Assembly: GCA_030424595.1 (NCBI GenBank)
Contig: JAUHWG010000012.1
Coordinates: 207,723-271,722, forward strand
Length of the DNA stretch: 64,000 nt
Direction: 5' to 3'
From: Polyangia bacterium
Lineage (GTDB): Bacteria; Myxococcota_A; Polyangia; Nannocystales; Nannocystaceae
Under the pieces are notes generated by a model. That model worked only from the letters and a program-made list of their open reading frames with translations, was not told the origin of the DNA and made no database searches. The position numbers and the translations under genes were made by a program. This document shows positions 11,292 to 19,153 of this stretch, one piece after another. Numbering within the stretch: the first letter of the stretch is position 1; the number at the start of each line of letters is the position of its first letter.

Positions 11292-12113
11292 ATGATCCTG
11301 GTCTCAGGCTCCAAACGATCCGGCACGTCGATGTGGATGCAGATCCTCGCGGCCGCGGGGCTCCCGGTCATCGGCGAGCGCTTCCCGGCCTCGTGGGAGG
11401 CGCTCGTAGGTCACGCCAACCCCGACGGGTTCTACGAGTCCCAGCTCGGGGCGGGGATCTACTTCCGCACCAACCCCCACCCCTTGACCGGCGCCTACCT
11501 CTTCCCCGAGCAGACCCGCGAGCACGCGGTGAAGGTCTTCCCGCCCGGGCTCCTGCGCACCGACGTCGCCTTCATCGATCGTGTGATCGTGACGATACGG
11601 GCCTGGAGAGAGCACAGCGCCTCGGTTCTCCACCTCCGGGAGACCCTGCCGAGCAGCGAAGGCGTCGACCCCTCCCTCCTCCTGCCGCCGGTCTACGAGT
11701 GGTGGTCGGAGGCCTTCTCGATGCTCCGGGACGTGGCCACCCGTCGCTACCCGGTCCACTTCATCTCCTACGGGCGGCTCCTCGAGGATCCGAAGCGGCA
11801 GATCTCCGCGGTCTTCGACTGGCTCGGCGTCGGCGATGCGGAGGCCGCCCTCGCGGCCGTGCGCCCGCGGAGCCCTGCCCCCGAGGTCGCCGACGCCGAG
11901 CTGCCGCCTGGGCTCGATCAGCGCCATATCGCCACCTTTGACGCCCTCTACGACCATATCCACACGAGCGCGCCGCTGAGCCCAGCCTTCGTCCGCCGGC
12001 TCAACGAGACCGACAGCGTGCTCAGGCCCCGCCTCCTCGCCCACAACGCCCGGCTCAAGGCGGTCGCGGTCGATCGCCTGCTCGCCGACCGCCCAGGCGA
12101 CGAGGGCCCGTGA
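11292..12113 (+). CDS. Sulfotransferase-family P-loop protein
   Basis: The 273-residue product starts almost directly with a PAPS-binding-type P-loop, LVSGSKRSGTSMWMQIL, so the ATG at 11292 is preferred over the longer open frame through the tandem repeat. The middle contains a DRVIVTIRAWREHSASV segment in the position of the 3'-phosphate loop, and HFISYGRLLEDPKRQISAVF is the usual sulfotransferase helix. Members move a sulfuryl group from PAPS to an alcohol or amine. The acceptor is unknown. A different-subfamily sulfotransferase lies at 38.3 kb. Confidence 0.82.
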   Translation: MILVSGSKRSGTSMWMQILAAAGLPVIGERFPASWEALVGHANPDGFYESQLGAGIYFRTNPHPLTGAYLFPEQTREHAVKVFPPGLLRTDVAFIDRVIVTIRAWREHSASVLHLRETLPSSEGVDPSLLLPPVYEWWSEAFSMLRDVATRRYPVHFISYGRLLEDPKRQISAVFDWLGVGDAEAALAAVRPRSPAPEVADAELPPGLDQRHIATFDALYDHIHTSAPLSPAFVRRLNETDSVLRPRLLAHNARLKAVAVDRLLADRPGDEGP

Positions 12114-12160
12114 AGGGCCCCCGGCCCCTCCGATGAAATGCCGCTGCACCGGGCCGTAGC

Positions 12161-12228
12161 GCAGGTTTTGGCGGAGCCGACGAGGGCCGACGAGGGCAAG
12201 CGAGAGCGCGCGGGACTCTTGCCACGGC
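12161..12228 (+). repeat. Dispersed repeat element, copy A
   Basis: This segment aligns with 46044-46106 almost throughout. Both begin GCAGGTTT, continue GGCGG-GCCG, contain CGACGAGGGC, and end in the core GAGAGCGCGCGGGACT followed by GCCACGG. It lies 48 bp after the sulfotransferase stop. The function is unknown; it could be a REP- or MITE-like element or part of a small RNA. Confidence 0.75.
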
Positions 12229-12340
12229 CTCCTAGGGACCAGAGGCGCGGCGCGAGAGCACCCCAGGGACTCGCCCAGGGGCTCCCTAGCCTTGCCACCG
12301 CGCGCGCTCGAGGGGCACTCTATGGCGGGAGCCTCGCACC

Positions 12341-13558
12341 ATGGAATCAGCCAGCCCTCAACTCGCCGCGTTTGAGCTCCACCTACGGGAGCTCGATCTC
12401 CCCGACAGCCCCGCGGACACGGCGGACTTCTCCCGGCCGCCCCAGCGAGGCGCCGCGCCGCAGGATCCCGACCATGGAGAGGAGCTCGACCAGCTCCTCC
12501 TCGACAGCGCGGCCCTCACGGAGGGTTTTCTCCGGTTCTCGCCTGTCCCTGAGTGCCGGCTCATCCCGCTCTTTGACGCGTCGTCGTGGCCGATCCCGAT
12601 CCCGATCCCCGACGCTGATGACGCCCCGTCTCTCGCCCCGGCCGACGACGCCGAGCCAAACTCCTCCTCCTGGCACATCGAGGAGTCCCGCCCCGTGGTC
12701 GTCGCCGTGATCCCGCGTCACGAGCATCTGCGCGCGGCGATCGCAGCGGCGATCACCCTCCCGCTGATCCTGAGCGCGACCCCTGCCCTCGCCGCCGAGC
12801 CCGAGGTGCAACGACCGCAGACCGTCGCGCCACAGCCCCAGCCTACCGCCCAGCCTACCGCCCAGCCTACCGCCCAGCCTACCGAGCCCGCCCAGCCCCC
12901 AGTCGTCGAAGCTCCGCCGCTGGAGCCGCTACCGGCGCCCACGCCGGAGCCGCCTCCGGAGCCGATCGTCGCCCCTGCGCCCGCGCCTAGCGACTTCGAC
13001 GTCACCCCGAGCCCGCCTGGCCAAGGCGTGCCCGAGCTCCTCTGGCAGGCGATGAAGGGGGAGGAGGTCAAGCTGATGCTCCCGAGCGGTTCCCGTCGTG
13101 GCCGCCTGACCGCGGTCGACGGACCGGAGGTCGTCTTCGTCGACCACGAGAGCGACGGCAGGATCTACAGCATCCCCAAGGTCCAAGTGATGGAGCTGCG
13201 CGGGGTCATCGCCTCGAACGGGATGATCTCTGGAACGGGCCGCCCCTACGGTGTCCCCGACCCGACCCTCCCGAGCGGCGGTGGGCTGATCGCCGGCGGC
13301 GTCGTCGCGACCTCCATAGGCGCCCCTTTCCTCCTCACGGCCGCTGTCTTCGGCGGTATCTTTGGCTCCGCCTCCGTCGCCCTGCCCTTCCTCATCCCCG
13401 CCGTCCTCGGCCTTGGCTCCGGGATCCCGATGCTGATCTACGGCAAGCGCCGCAGAAAGGCCTGGAACCAGTCCAAGATCCAGACCGCCAGGCTGACTCC
13501 GAGCTTCGGCGGCAACCGCCACGGCGGGTGGACCGGCTCTCTCACGCTGCGCTTCTAG
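12341..13558 (+). CDS. Pro-rich envelope protein with C-terminal hydrophobic segments
   Basis: This is an unrecognised 405-residue reading. The middle has a signal-peptide-like stretch (HLRAAIAAAITLPLILSAT, then Ala-Leu-Ala-Ala) followed by a Pro/Gln linker with four AQPT repeats. A small beta domain follows (VKLMLPSGSRRGRLTAVDG and VVFVDHES), then two hydrophobic segments (LIAGGVVATSIGAPFLLTAA and ASVALPFLIPAVLGLGSG). A GTG at 12695 has GAGGAG eight bases upstream and would begin the protein just before the signal peptide, giving 287 aa. The ATG at 12341 gives the long form. Codon use looks coding in both parts, so the start is unresolved. The C-domain may sense or bind at the envelope. Confidence 0.6.
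   Translation: MESASPQLAAFELHLRELDLPDSPADTADFSRPPQRGAAPQDPDHGEELDQLLLDSAALTEGFLRFSPVPECRLIPLFDASSWPIPIPIPDADDAPSLAPADDAEPNSSSWHIEESRPVVVAVIPRHEHLRAAIAAAITLPLILSATPALAAEPEVQRPQTVAPQPQPTAQPTAQPTAQPTEPAQPPVVEAPPLEPLPAPTPEPPPEPIVAPAPAPSDFDVTPSPPGQGVPELLWQAMKGEEVKLMLPSGSRRGRLTAVDGPEVVFVDHESDGRIYSIPKVQVMELRGVIASNGMISGTGRPYGVPDPTLPSGGGLIAGGVVATSIGAPFLLTAAVFGGIFGSASVALPFLIPAVLGLGSGIPMLIYGKRRRKAWNQSKIQTARLTPSFGGNRHGGWTGSLTLRF
12839..12886 (+). repeat. 12-bp in-frame tandem repeat, four copies
   Basis: The unit CAGCCTACCGCC encodes Gln-Pro-Thr-Ala and is repeated four times within the Pro-rich linker of the protein at 12341-13558. Copy number could vary without a frameshift. Confidence 0.9.
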
Positions 13559-13658
13559 CGATCGTCCCGGACCGGAGGCGGTGCTCGTCACCGCGTTCGA
13601 GCACTTGGGGGATCGTGCCCCCTTTTTGTCGGTCGAGCCATCGTGTACTCAGGGGGCG

Positions 13659-14936
13659 ATGATGCACCGCGCCGCCCTGACCGCCATCGCCACCGGACTC
13701 CTGCTCGCCGCCTGCGGGCCCAAGGAGTCGCCGACGCCGCCCGCCGCAGCCGCGCCCGCAGCGACCGTCGAGGAGACACCTGCACCGGAGACCGTCTGCA
13801 ACTACATCGTCCTCGTCGACGCCGGCAGCACCAGCAGCCGCGCCTACACCTACCAGATCGACGCGCCCGAGGAGGAGGGCGGGATCCCGGCGCTGACCCA
13901 GCTCTCCTACGCCAAGGTCGAGCCCGGCCTCGCGAGCTTCAAGGACTCCCCCGACGACGCCGCCGGATCGATCACCAGCCTCCTCACGAGCGCCGACTCG
14001 GTCCTCGCCACGCTGCCCGACGAGTGCGAGGGCAAGACCCCGACCGCCCTGATGGCGACCGCCGGGATGCGCCTCCTCGAGGGTCAAGACGGCGGCGAGG
14101 CTGCGGCCAAGGCGATCTACGACGCGGTCCGCCAGGCGGTCAGCGACACGGGCCTCGATCTCCGCTTCGCCGGCACGATCAGCGGCCAGCAGGAGGCGCT
14201 CTACACCTGGGCCTCCGCTAACTACGCGCTCGGCAACCTCAACGCCGACGGGGGCTCCGTCGGCACCCTCGACCTCGGCTCGGTCGCGACCTCGATCGCG
14301 TTCATCCCCGAGAACGGCGGGGGGCCGACGGCGACGCTCAAGTTCGGCGCCAAGAGCTTCTCGGTCTACGCCCAGTCCTACATCGGCTACGGCGTCGACC
14401 AAGCCCGCCAGTACGTCGCCGACGACGCCTGCTTCCCCAAGGGCGTCGCCAAGGGCAAGGGTCGCTTCGATCAGTGCGTGAAGAAGCTCGCCCCCGTCGT
14501 CACCCCGAAGAGCTGCGAGGGCGGAGCCTGCGGCCTCGCCCAGCCCGGCGTCGAGGCCAAGCCCGGGGTCCCCCAGCCCGCCCTGCCGTCGGCGATGACG
14601 TTCTACGCGACCGGCCACTTCGCCGAGCTCGCCGCTCTCCTCAAGCCGAGCGCCGCGACCCTCGCGGGCATCTCAGAGGCCGCTGGCGGCCCGAAGGGCA
14701 AGGCCGGCTTTTGCGGGACCAAGTGGGCGAAGCTCACGGAGGCCAACAGCGACATCCCGCCCGAGAAGCTCGAGAACGTCTGCTTCACCGCCGGCTGGGT
14801 CCACTCCCTCCTCGAGGGCTACGGCTTTGGCGGCGACAGCGAACAGATCACCTGGACCGACCGCTTCGGCGACGTGGACTCGGGCTGGGCCCTCGGCGCC
14901 GCGCTCTGCTCGGTCACCGGCTGCCTCGCCGGCTAG
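13659..14936 (+). CDS. GDA1/CD39-family nucleoside phosphatase lipoprotein (NTPDase-like)
   Basis: This 425-residue lipoprotein (lipobox LLAAC, Cys19) carries the apyrase conserved regions in the right order. ACR1 is VDAGSTSSR at 53-61, ACR2 is VEPGLASF near 88, ACR3 is ATAGMRLL at 133-140, the SGQQEALYTW segment holds the likely catalytic Glu179, and ACR4 is GTLDLGSVATSIAF at 202-215. Near the end CFTAGWVHSLLEGYGFG and DSGWALGAAL match ACR5 and the C-terminal W-x-LG element. The family removes phosphates from nucleoside di- and triphosphates. Here it would act in the periplasm or at the cell surface. ATGATG at 13659 follows AGGGGG. Such proteins are rare in bacteria; Legionella has known ones. 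Confidence 0.85.
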   Translation: MMHRAALTAIATGLLLAACGPKESPTPPAAAAPAATVEETPAPETVCNYIVLVDAGSTSSRAYTYQIDAPEEEGGIPALTQLSYAKVEPGLASFKDSPDDAAGSITSLLTSADSVLATLPDECEGKTPTALMATAGMRLLEGQDGGEAAAKAIYDAVRQAVSDTGLDLRFAGTISGQQEALYTWASANYALGNLNADGGSVGTLDLGSVATSIAFIPENGGGPTATLKFGAKSFSVYAQSYIGYGVDQARQYVADDACFPKGVAKGKGRFDQCVKKLAPVVTPKSCEGGACGLAQPGVEAKPGVPQPALPSAMTFYATGHFAELAALLKPSAATLAGISEAAGGPKGKAGFCGTKWAKLTEANSDIPPEKLENVCFTAGWVHSLLEGYGFGGDSEQITWTDRFGDVDSGWALGAALCSVTGCLAG

Positions 14937-15015
14937 CGCGACGGCGGCGACGCGCCGGCGTCGACGCGCCGACGAGTCGTCGGCTGGCGATCCATTCCTA
15001 CAGCGCAACAAGACA

Positions 15016-15045
15016 GGGCCCGACCGAGGTGACTCGGCCGGGCCC
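15016..15045 (-). terminator. Hairpin terminator between convergent lipoprotein genes
   Basis: GGGCCCGACCGAG pairs with CTCGGCCGGGCCC across a GTGA loop, with a single mismatch. On the minus strand the stem is followed by TGTCTTGTTG, so it probably terminates the gene ending at 15068. Confidence 0.7.
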
Positions 15046-15067
15046 CGACACATCAGCGAGCCCGCGC

Positions 15068-16765
15068 TCACTCGGCCAGCGCGGCCAGGCCGACCCCCGC
15101 GAGGTGAGCGTAGGAGCTCCCCTCGCCGTAGCCGAGGCTCTGGAGCCCGAAGGCCTCCTCGCTAGAGGCGACGTGGGCGCCTGCCTCGACGGACACCTCT
15201 GCGATCTCGTAGCCGCCGACCGCGATCTCGAAGGAGTCGATGATCGCATCGTCGAGCATCACCGGCGCAGCGCCGACGCGCCGGGTCACCTGGACGACGT
15301 GGGCCTGCGCGTCGACGCCGGTCGAGAAGGCGTATCGCGCGAGGTACTGCTCGACGGGCGCCGCCTGGACCATCGACGGGTCCCCGAGCCCGCCCGCCTC
15401 CCCCGCGCTCTGCAGGTAGTAGACCGGGAGGAAGGGACCATCACCGGTGAAGGAGACGGCCGCGCCGCCGACGTCGAGCTCGACCCAATCACCGCGCTGG
15501 GCGAGGAGGACAGGCGGCTGCTCATCACCGGTCTCGACCTCCACCGTCACCCCGTCGGCGCCGGCGTAGATCCGCCAGCGACCGGCGCCCTCCTGCCATG
15601 AGGGCGCCGGAGCGCCGATGTAGTGCTGCCCCCAGGCCTGGACCGGCAGCATCGGCTCGTAGAGGTGATCGCAGTGCGGCTCGCCGACGGGGACCTGGGC
15701 GCAGCGGCTCGATCCGACCACCGCGATCGGCTTGTCCGCCCAGACGAGGGTCCCCGAGAGGTCGCGGAGGAGCGGGTCCTCCTGGGTCAGCGCGGAGGCG
15801 CCGATCCGCACGGTGTCCCCGCGCAGCATCGTCAGCTCGCCGGTCTCACCGGCGGCGACGAAGGGGATCGGCAGACCGCTGCCAGCGCTGTCGGCCGACG
15901 GCGTCCAGCTCAGGTGGGTCTTGTCCTCCAGGGCGACCACCGTGAAGTAGCTCGGCTCCATGGCCGCGGGGTAGGAGGCGATCACGTACTCGAGCCCGAG
16001 CGCGTGATCGGGCAGGAGGAGCCCGGAGTCGGAGCTCCACGGGCTCTCCAGCGGCGCCTGCTGGTGGACGACGACGGGATGATCGCTGACCACCCGGAAG
16101 GAGCCGCCCGTGAAGTAGGCCGAGTACTGGAGGACAGCCTGGCCGGGGATCTCGAAGAGATGGCCCTCGCCCGCCGCGAGGATCACCGGGTCGCCGACCG
16201 CCTCCTCGTCGTGGGTGCCCTTCGGCATCGCCAGGAGCTGGACGCTCGTCGGGACGTCGCTGATGTTGGTGACCATCAGCCCGTCGGGCTCCTTGTCGTT
16301 GTGGGCGGAGGCTTGCGTCGTGAAGGCGCAACCCGCCGAGCTCGGCTCGTCCTTGACGAGATCGCAGGGCCCGAGGCACACCCCCTGGACGCAGCTCTCC
16401 TCCGCGCTGCAGACCTCGACCCCGTAGCCGAGGCCATCGTCAGCGCAGATCTCCGCCGCGAGGCCGTCCTCGGAGCAGCGGGCTGCACCTGGCTCGCAGA
16501 CCAGCCCTTCGCCGGTCGATCCCTCCGTCGTCGTCTCCTCGTCATCCGACGATCCGCCGCTCCCGTCGCCCGTCGCCGAGCCGGAGGTCTCGGTCGCCGA
16601 GCTCGCATCGCCGAACCCCTCGGGTGTGCAGGCTCCGAAGAGCGCGAGCGATGCGGCGAGGGCGAGGGTGCTGAACGTGCCCCAGGCCCGGGGCCGGAGC
16701 GCAAGGGCAGCGGCGAGGGAGGAGACGGGAGCAGAGGCGAGGGGCGTGGACGCTTCGTGGACCAT
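15068..16765 (-). CDS. IgGFc-binding-protein-like surface lipoprotein
   Basis: This 565-residue lipoprotein has a lipobox (LFGAC), a Ser/Thr/Glu-rich linker and a Cys-rich knot region (CEPGAARCSEDGLAAEIC and following). The large domain repeats the IgGFc-binding N-terminal pattern of short beta strands with VSDHPVVVHQQAPLE, YVIASYP, GSSRCAQVP and VYYLQSA. In myxobacteria such proteins are predicted surface or adhesin-like proteins; ligand binding is inferred from the name-giving family only. The ATG at 16765 is preceded by GGGGA and is preferred to the ATG seven codons upstream. The gene diverges from the small membrane protein at 16932. Confidence 0.8.
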   Translation of the reverse strand: MVHEASTPLASAPVSSLAAALALRPRAWGTFSTLALAASLALFGACTPEGFGDASSATETSGSATGDGSGGSSDDEETTTEGSTGEGLVCEPGAARCSEDGLAAEICADDGLGYGVEVCSAEESCVQGVCLGPCDLVKDEPSSAGCAFTTQASAHNDKEPDGLMVTNISDVPTSVQLLAMPKGTHDEEAVGDPVILAAGEGHLFEIPGQAVLQYSAYFTGGSFRVVSDHPVVVHQQAPLESPWSSDSGLLLPDHALGLEYVIASYPAAMEPSYFTVVALEDKTHLSWTPSADSAGSGLPIPFVAAGETGELTMLRGDTVRIGASALTQEDPLLRDLSGTLVWADKPIAVVGSSRCAQVPVGEPHCDHLYEPMLPVQAWGQHYIGAPAPSWQEGAGRWRIYAGADGVTVEVETGDEQPPVLLAQRGDWVELDVGGAAVSFTGDGPFLPVYYLQSAGEAGGLGDPSMVQAAPVEQYLARYAFSTGVDAQAHVVQVTRRVGAAPVMLDDAIIDSFEIAVGGYEIAEVSVEAGAHVASSEEAFGLQSLGYGEGSSYAHLAGVGLAALAE

Positions 16766-16811
16766 GTCCCCGGGTTCGACCGCCACCAGCGGCCGTTGCG
16801 GCGCTCCGGAC

Positions 16812-16834
16812 GTTTTCTAGAAGATCAAGAAAAC
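16812..16834. promoter_or_regulatory. Inverted repeat in divergent promoter region
   Basis: GTTTTCT at 16812-16818 and AGAAAAC at 16828-16834 are perfect inverted arms nine bases apart. They lie in an unusually AT-rich spot between the divergent starts at 16765 (minus) and 16932 (plus), as expected for an operator. Confidence 0.5.
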
Positions 16835-16931
16835 CCAGCAATTATCAAGGCTTGGTTGGTTCGACGCGGCCCCGACGTCCTAGTCCATGAGGCCAGAGAC
16901 CCGAGCGCTCGGGCGACCTCCCAAACCAGCC

Positions 16932-17339
16932 ATGAACCTCCTCATCGCCATCCTCGTCGCCACCGTCGCGTGGTTCATCCTCGCCGCGCTTCTCTTCTTT
17001 AACCCGATCGTCGATCCGATCTACCGCCGGCAAGAGTCCCACGCCGCGGTCCGCGAGCTCCCGCAGGGAGGCGCGACGATCGGCAAGATCCTCGGCGCCG
17101 TCCTCCTCCAGTGCGCCCTCTGGGCCTGGGTCTACGTGACCATCGCCGACGCCCTACCCGGGTCGGCGACGATGAAGGGCCTCGCCTTCGCCGGGATCAT
17201 CACCGCCGTGAAGGTCATCCCCCGCGACATCGACCGCCTGCTCCTGACCACCTACCCCGCCCTGCGGATGGGGATCGAGCTCGTCATCGGTATCGCCTGC
17301 GCGGTCGCGGTCGGCCTCGCCTTCGCCTACACGCTCTGA
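16932..17339 (+). CDS. Small integral membrane protein
   Basis: The 135-residue product has about four hydrophobic segments: LLIAILVATVAWFILAALLF at the N-terminus, ILGAVLLQCALWAWVYVTI, LAFAGIITAVKVIP and ELVIGIACAVAVGLAFAYTL. The layout resembles small DUF1761-type membrane proteins, but I cannot assign it firmly. The ATG at 16932 starts directly at the first membrane helix, so the upstream in-frame codons are left out. Confidence 0.7.
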   Translation: MNLLIAILVATVAWFILAALLFFNPIVDPIYRRQESHAAVRELPQGGATIGKILGAVLLQCALWAWVYVTIADALPGSATMKGLAFAGIITAVKVIPRDIDRLLLTTYPALRMGIELVIGIACAVAVGLAFAYTL

Positions 17340-17489
17340 GCGAGGCCGGTGGCCGAGCTCCTGGGGACCTGAGTCCCTCGCGCAGAGGACCTCGCATCAT
17401 CGGCCCGCTCCGCTGGCTGAGGTCCTCCCTGCTCCTGTGGCCGGGGCGATCCAGCGCCGCGGGGCCGCGGCGCCGCGACCCGGCCCTGC

Positions 17490-18140
17490 TCATCCGCCGA
17501 AGATCGCCGCCATGAAGGGCTCCATGTCCCTGTGCACCTGGGCGATGCTAGGACGCTCGACCGAACGCCGGACATAGGCGGCGAGGTTCGGGGTCGCCTC
17601 CAGGCGACCATCCTTCGCCATGTAGGTCAGCGGCGGCAGGAGAGCGCAGTCGGCCATCGAGAAGGTCTCGCCGAGGAGCCAGGGACCCTCGCCGAGCTGG
17701 CCCTCGAGGAAGCGGAGGACCGTCTTCACCGTCTCGATCGCCGCCGCGACCCGCTTGGGCTCACGGTCGGCCTCGGGCTTGCGACCGTCGAAGAAGATCG
17801 TCTGAAAGCTGTTGTTGATGTAGTTGTCGGCGAAGGCGGTGAGAAAGCGGGTCCGACGGGCGAGCTCGGGATCCGTCGGGATCAAGCGCGGGCCGTCGAC
17901 GTTCTCGTCGAGGTACTCGATGATGATCGTCGACTCCGGGATCAAGTGCCCGTCACCGACGATCAGGAGCGGGATCTTTCCGAGGGGGTAGAGATCCTTG
18001 TAGGCAGCCCAGGCGGCGGGGTCCTGGAGGTTGAGGATCTCCTTCTTGAACTCCGCGCCCTTCTCGTAGAGGGCGATCAAGGCCTTCTGGGAGTAGGTCG
18101 AGACAGGGTTGTAGTGGAGGGTCAGGCTCGTGCTCTTCAT
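17490..18140 (-). CDS. Glutathione S-transferase family protein
   Basis: This is a 216-residue two-domain GST. The thioredoxin-like N-domain shows LHYNPVSTYSQKALIALYEK with a Ser/Tyr in the usual activating position, then GKIPLLIVGDGHLIPESTII, whose Pro-Glu-Ser is the glutathione-binding turn. The helical C-domain has GPWLLGETFSMADCALLPPL. It would conjugate or reduce with glutathione or a related thiol in the cytoplasm. It diverges from an HxlR regulator across only 79 bp, which suggests control by that regulator. Confidence 0.88.
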   Translation of the reverse strand: MKSTSLTLHYNPVSTYSQKALIALYEKGAEFKKEILNLQDPAAWAAYKDLYPLGKIPLLIVGDGHLIPESTIIIEYLDENVDGPRLIPTDPELARRTRFLTAFADNYINNSFQTIFFDGRKPEADREPKRVAAAIETVKTVLRFLEGQLGEGPWLLGETFSMADCALLPPLTYMAKDGRLEATPNLAAYVRRSVERPSIAQVHRDMEPFMAAIFGG

Positions 18141-18155
18141 GGGTCCGACGATTAG

Positions 18156-18192
18156 TAAAGTCGTTGGTTTATTTTTTCAAGCACTAACTTTA
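18156..18192. promoter_or_regulatory. Possible HxlR operator in GST/HxlR divergent region
   Basis: TAAAGT at 18156-18161 and ACTTTA at 18187-18192 are inverted half-sites in an AT-rich 79-bp gap between the divergent GST and HxlR starts. The arms are short and imperfect beyond six bases. Confidence 0.35.
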
Positions 18193-18219
18193 GAAACATC
18201 TCAGTGCTATCGTGCGGGG

Positions 18220-18870
18220 GTGTCAAAGCGCTCCTACGGCCAGTTTTGCGCCCTCGCGCAGGCGCTCGACCAGATCGGCGACCGCTGGACGCTGCTGATC
18301 CTCCGCGATCTCTTCCCCGGACCCGCTCGCTTCCGTGACCTCCAGGAGTCCCTCCCTGGGCTCGCGACCAACCTCCTGACCCAGCGCCTGCGCTCCCTGG
18401 AAGAGAACGGCGTCGTCCTCCAGGACACCCTCCCGCCGCCGGCCGGCGTTCGCGTCTACCGCCTGACGCCGAGGGGCCAGCAGCTCCGGCCGGCGATCGA
18501 GGCCCTCGCCGCCTGGGGCATGGACCTGATGGCGAGCGCCGACTACCGCCGCCCCGGCAACGTCCGCGGGATCACCTGCGGCCTGCGGATCCCGCTTCGA
18601 GAACGGATCCAAGCGGAGGACTCGCTGCGGATCACCCTTCGGGTCGCCGAGCAGGACATCGCCTGTGTGATCGAGGGCGGCGAGCTCGAGGTCAGCCTCG
18701 GCGAAGCCCCGGGCGCGGCGGCTCGAGTGATCTGCGACTACCCCCAGCTCTACAGCTTCATCGGCGGTGGGGGCAGCTTTGGCGCCGCGATCGATCGCGG
18801 CGAGGCCTCGATCGAGGGGGACCGGTCGGCGGTCGACACCCTCGACCAGATCCGCCTTCGGCCGGGCTAG
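18220..18870 (+). CDS. HxlR-family transcriptional regulator with extra C-terminal domain
   Basis: Residues 1-110 form the winged helix of the HxlR family: FCALAQALDQIGDRWTLLIL, then FRDLQESLPGLATNLLTQRL and RLTPRGQQLRPAI. About 100 further residues form an alpha/beta domain (FIGGGGSFGAAIDRG near its end) resembling SCP2-type ligand-binding domains that follow some HxlR regulators. The start is the GTG at 18220, 12 bases after the TGCTATCG segment; the longer open frame overlaps the divergent GST start and is rejected. It probably controls the GST gene. Confidence 0.88.
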   Translation: MSKRSYGQFCALAQALDQIGDRWTLLILRDLFPGPARFRDLQESLPGLATNLLTQRLRSLEENGVVLQDTLPPPAGVRVYRLTPRGQQLRPAIEALAAWGMDLMASADYRRPGNVRGITCGLRIPLRERIQAEDSLRITLRVAEQDIACVIEGGELEVSLGEAPGAAARVICDYPQLYSFIGGGGSFGAAIDRGEASIEGDRSAVDTLDQIRLRPG

Positions 18871-18987
18871 ACCTGCCGCCAGACCTGCCGCCAGACCTAG
18901 CGCCAGACCTGCCGCCAGACCTGCAGCCAGACCTAGCGCCAGACCTGCCACCAGACCTGCCACCAAGCTGCCGCCAGACCTGCCGCT
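18869..18987. repeat. 12-bp tandem repeat, about ten copies
   Basis: The unit AGACCTGCCGCC begins in the stop codon of the HxlR gene and continues for about ten copies. Variants include AGACCTAGCGCC and AGACCTGCCACC, and one copy is 11 bp. In one frame it would read as a Pro-Ala-Ala-Arg repeat, but no gene start supports this. Confidence 0.92.
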
Positions 18988-19046
18988 CAGGCTCTCCACG
19001 TCGCCGCCTAGCCGCCCCGCGGCCTGTGGCTTCCGGCGACCACGCC

Positions 19047-19088
19047 GCGCGACTTGCGCTGCGCGACTTGCGCTGCGCGACTTGCCCC
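19047..19088. repeat. 14-bp tandem repeat, three copies
   Basis: The unit GCGCGACTTGCGCT is present twice exactly and once with changes at its end, about 65 bp before the next gene start. Confidence 0.85.
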
Positions 19089-19153
19089 GCGCTCGCGCGC
19101 CGTGCTTCCATGCGCAGACCCCCCTGGGGCCTATCTGCCTAGGAGCCTACGCC

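Noticed and set aside
18869..18987. CRISPR-like array
   Set aside because: Units are 12 bp and contiguous with no spacers; it is a minisatellite. The other arrays fail for the same reason.
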